DNA of 64,000 nt from assembly GCA_947468275.1 (NCBI GenBank), contig CANIKO010000004.1, positions 167,429-231,428 of the forward strand, written 5' to 3'. Below are positions 63,644 through 64,000 of the stretch, piece after piece. The notes below the pieces were generated by a model that did no database searches, was not told the DNA's origin, and saw only the letters and a program-made list of their open reading frames with translations. The number at the start of each line of letters is the position of its first letter. Position 1 is the stretch's first letter. This DNA is from Bacteroidota bacterium (lineage in GTDB: Bacteria; Bacteroidota; Bacteroidia; NS11-12g; UBA9320). The translations under genes and the position numbers were made by a program.

Positions 63644-64000
63644 TTGTTTAAAAATTCGTTTAGCCTATTAAATAGTCAAATCTTAAAAAGCAATTAAGAA
63701 AAGCGTTTACTTGCATTAGGGGCTGTCAGCCCCTATAACCCTGACCTTCTTTTTTGCTTGACAAAAAAAGAAGGCAAAAAATTGCTCACCCGTTTATGCT
63801 AATTTTCAATGGTGTTCGCGAATGCTTCGGCATTTCAAGCCAAAAATATACTCCCTCCGCACCTGCTTACCCACGCCCGTATTTTTGGCCTCCCAACGCA
63901 CCTTAACCTTGAAACTTTTGCAGTTAAACAAAACTATGTCTGTTTGTAGCCGTGTGGTGGCCTGTCAGAAACCGAGGAACGAGGTTAGCAAATGCCTTAA
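63644..64000. other. non-coding, hairpin-rich, GC-richer segment to window edge
   Basis: No gene is visible. From about 63719 the composition becomes clearly richer in GC than the neighbouring spacers. Three hairpins follow in order: GGGGCTG/CAGCCCC (63719-63733), CCTTCTTTTTT/AAAAAAGAAGG (63745-63774), and GCCAAAAATA/TATTTTTGGC (63839-63899) with a loop of about 41 nt. Near the end, CCGAGGAACGAGG is the inverse of part of the repeat at 20287. I take it to be a composite dispersed repeat continuing beyond the window. Confidence 0.5.

Overview
This window looks like ordinary chromosome from a low-GC member of the Bacteroidota. The evidence is gliding-motility and type IX secretion C-terminal sorting domains on four proteins, a TonB-dependent receptor followed by a DUF4249 lipoprotein, no Shine-Dalgarno-like leaders, and -7 boxes of the Bacteroidota form TAnnTTTG upstream of several genes. 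A Sphingobacteriales, Chitinophagales or Cytophagales relative is plausible, but the rank below phylum cannot be fixed from this sequence alone. I see no rRNA, CRISPR array, IS element, phage or plasmid gene. One tRNA (Leu, CAA) is present.

Layout. 1-800: a secreted orphan protein, then what looks like the 3' end of a tRNA gene with its terminator but without its 5' part, which could be one end of an integrated element lying to the left. 818-3061: a GDP-heptose cluster (hddA, hddC, gmhB). 3.1-6.7 kb: a large type IX-secreted PKD-like protein. 6.7-10.2 kb (minus): secreted hydrolase, RluA-type pseudouridine synthase, hisS. 10.5-15.5 kb (plus): LemA with two TPM proteins, a 3'-5' exonuclease, a methyltransferase, a transaldolase and a dolichol-phosphate-mannose-synthase-like transferase. 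15.5-24.7 kb (minus): lipoprotein, kdsB, DUF2400 protein, PrsW, a Cys/Met PLP enzyme, a LolD-type ATPase, an M1 peptidase with a C-terminal outer-membrane-barrel-like region, and two small envelope proteins. 24.8-26.9 kb: murF and rsmE. 26.9-32.4 kb (minus): barrel protein, tRNA-Leu, hscB, rseP, valS. 32.5-38 kb: type IX cargo, rnhA, TonB receptor and DUF4249. 38-51.3 kb (minus): amino-acid permease, desaturase, a GAF/Usp/HD stress cluster, a TPR protein, gyrA, a beta-CASP nuclease, an M28 peptidase, tsaE and a MORN-repeat protein. 51.4-63.6 kb: tRNA modification (miaE, mnmD), a glycosyltransferase, a DMT transporter, two orphans, maf, a UbiA-type enzyme, def, ruvX, tonB, YkuK, acyl-CoA reductase, purC and an NHL-repeat type IX cargo.

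How the genes relate. Most are core functions: translation and tRNA modification (hisS, valS, rluA-like, rsmE, miaE, mnmD, tsaE, def), cell envelope (murF, kdsB, heptose cluster, rseP, lolD-like, TonB) and DNA (gyrA, ruvX, rnhA). The accessory flavour comes from secreted and surface proteins.

The most distinctive non-coding feature is the spacers: many hold inverted-repeat elements of several families. They include a perfect 48-bp palindrome between the lolD-like and metB-like genes, three copies of a GTCATTCCGA-type hairpin, a hairpin that supplies the valS stop codon, and AT-rich palindromes. I did not find a convincing new multi-gene system. The best leads are the tRNA-end remnant, the 48-bp palindrome, the M1 peptidase-barrel fusion and the surface module shared by two type IX cargos.
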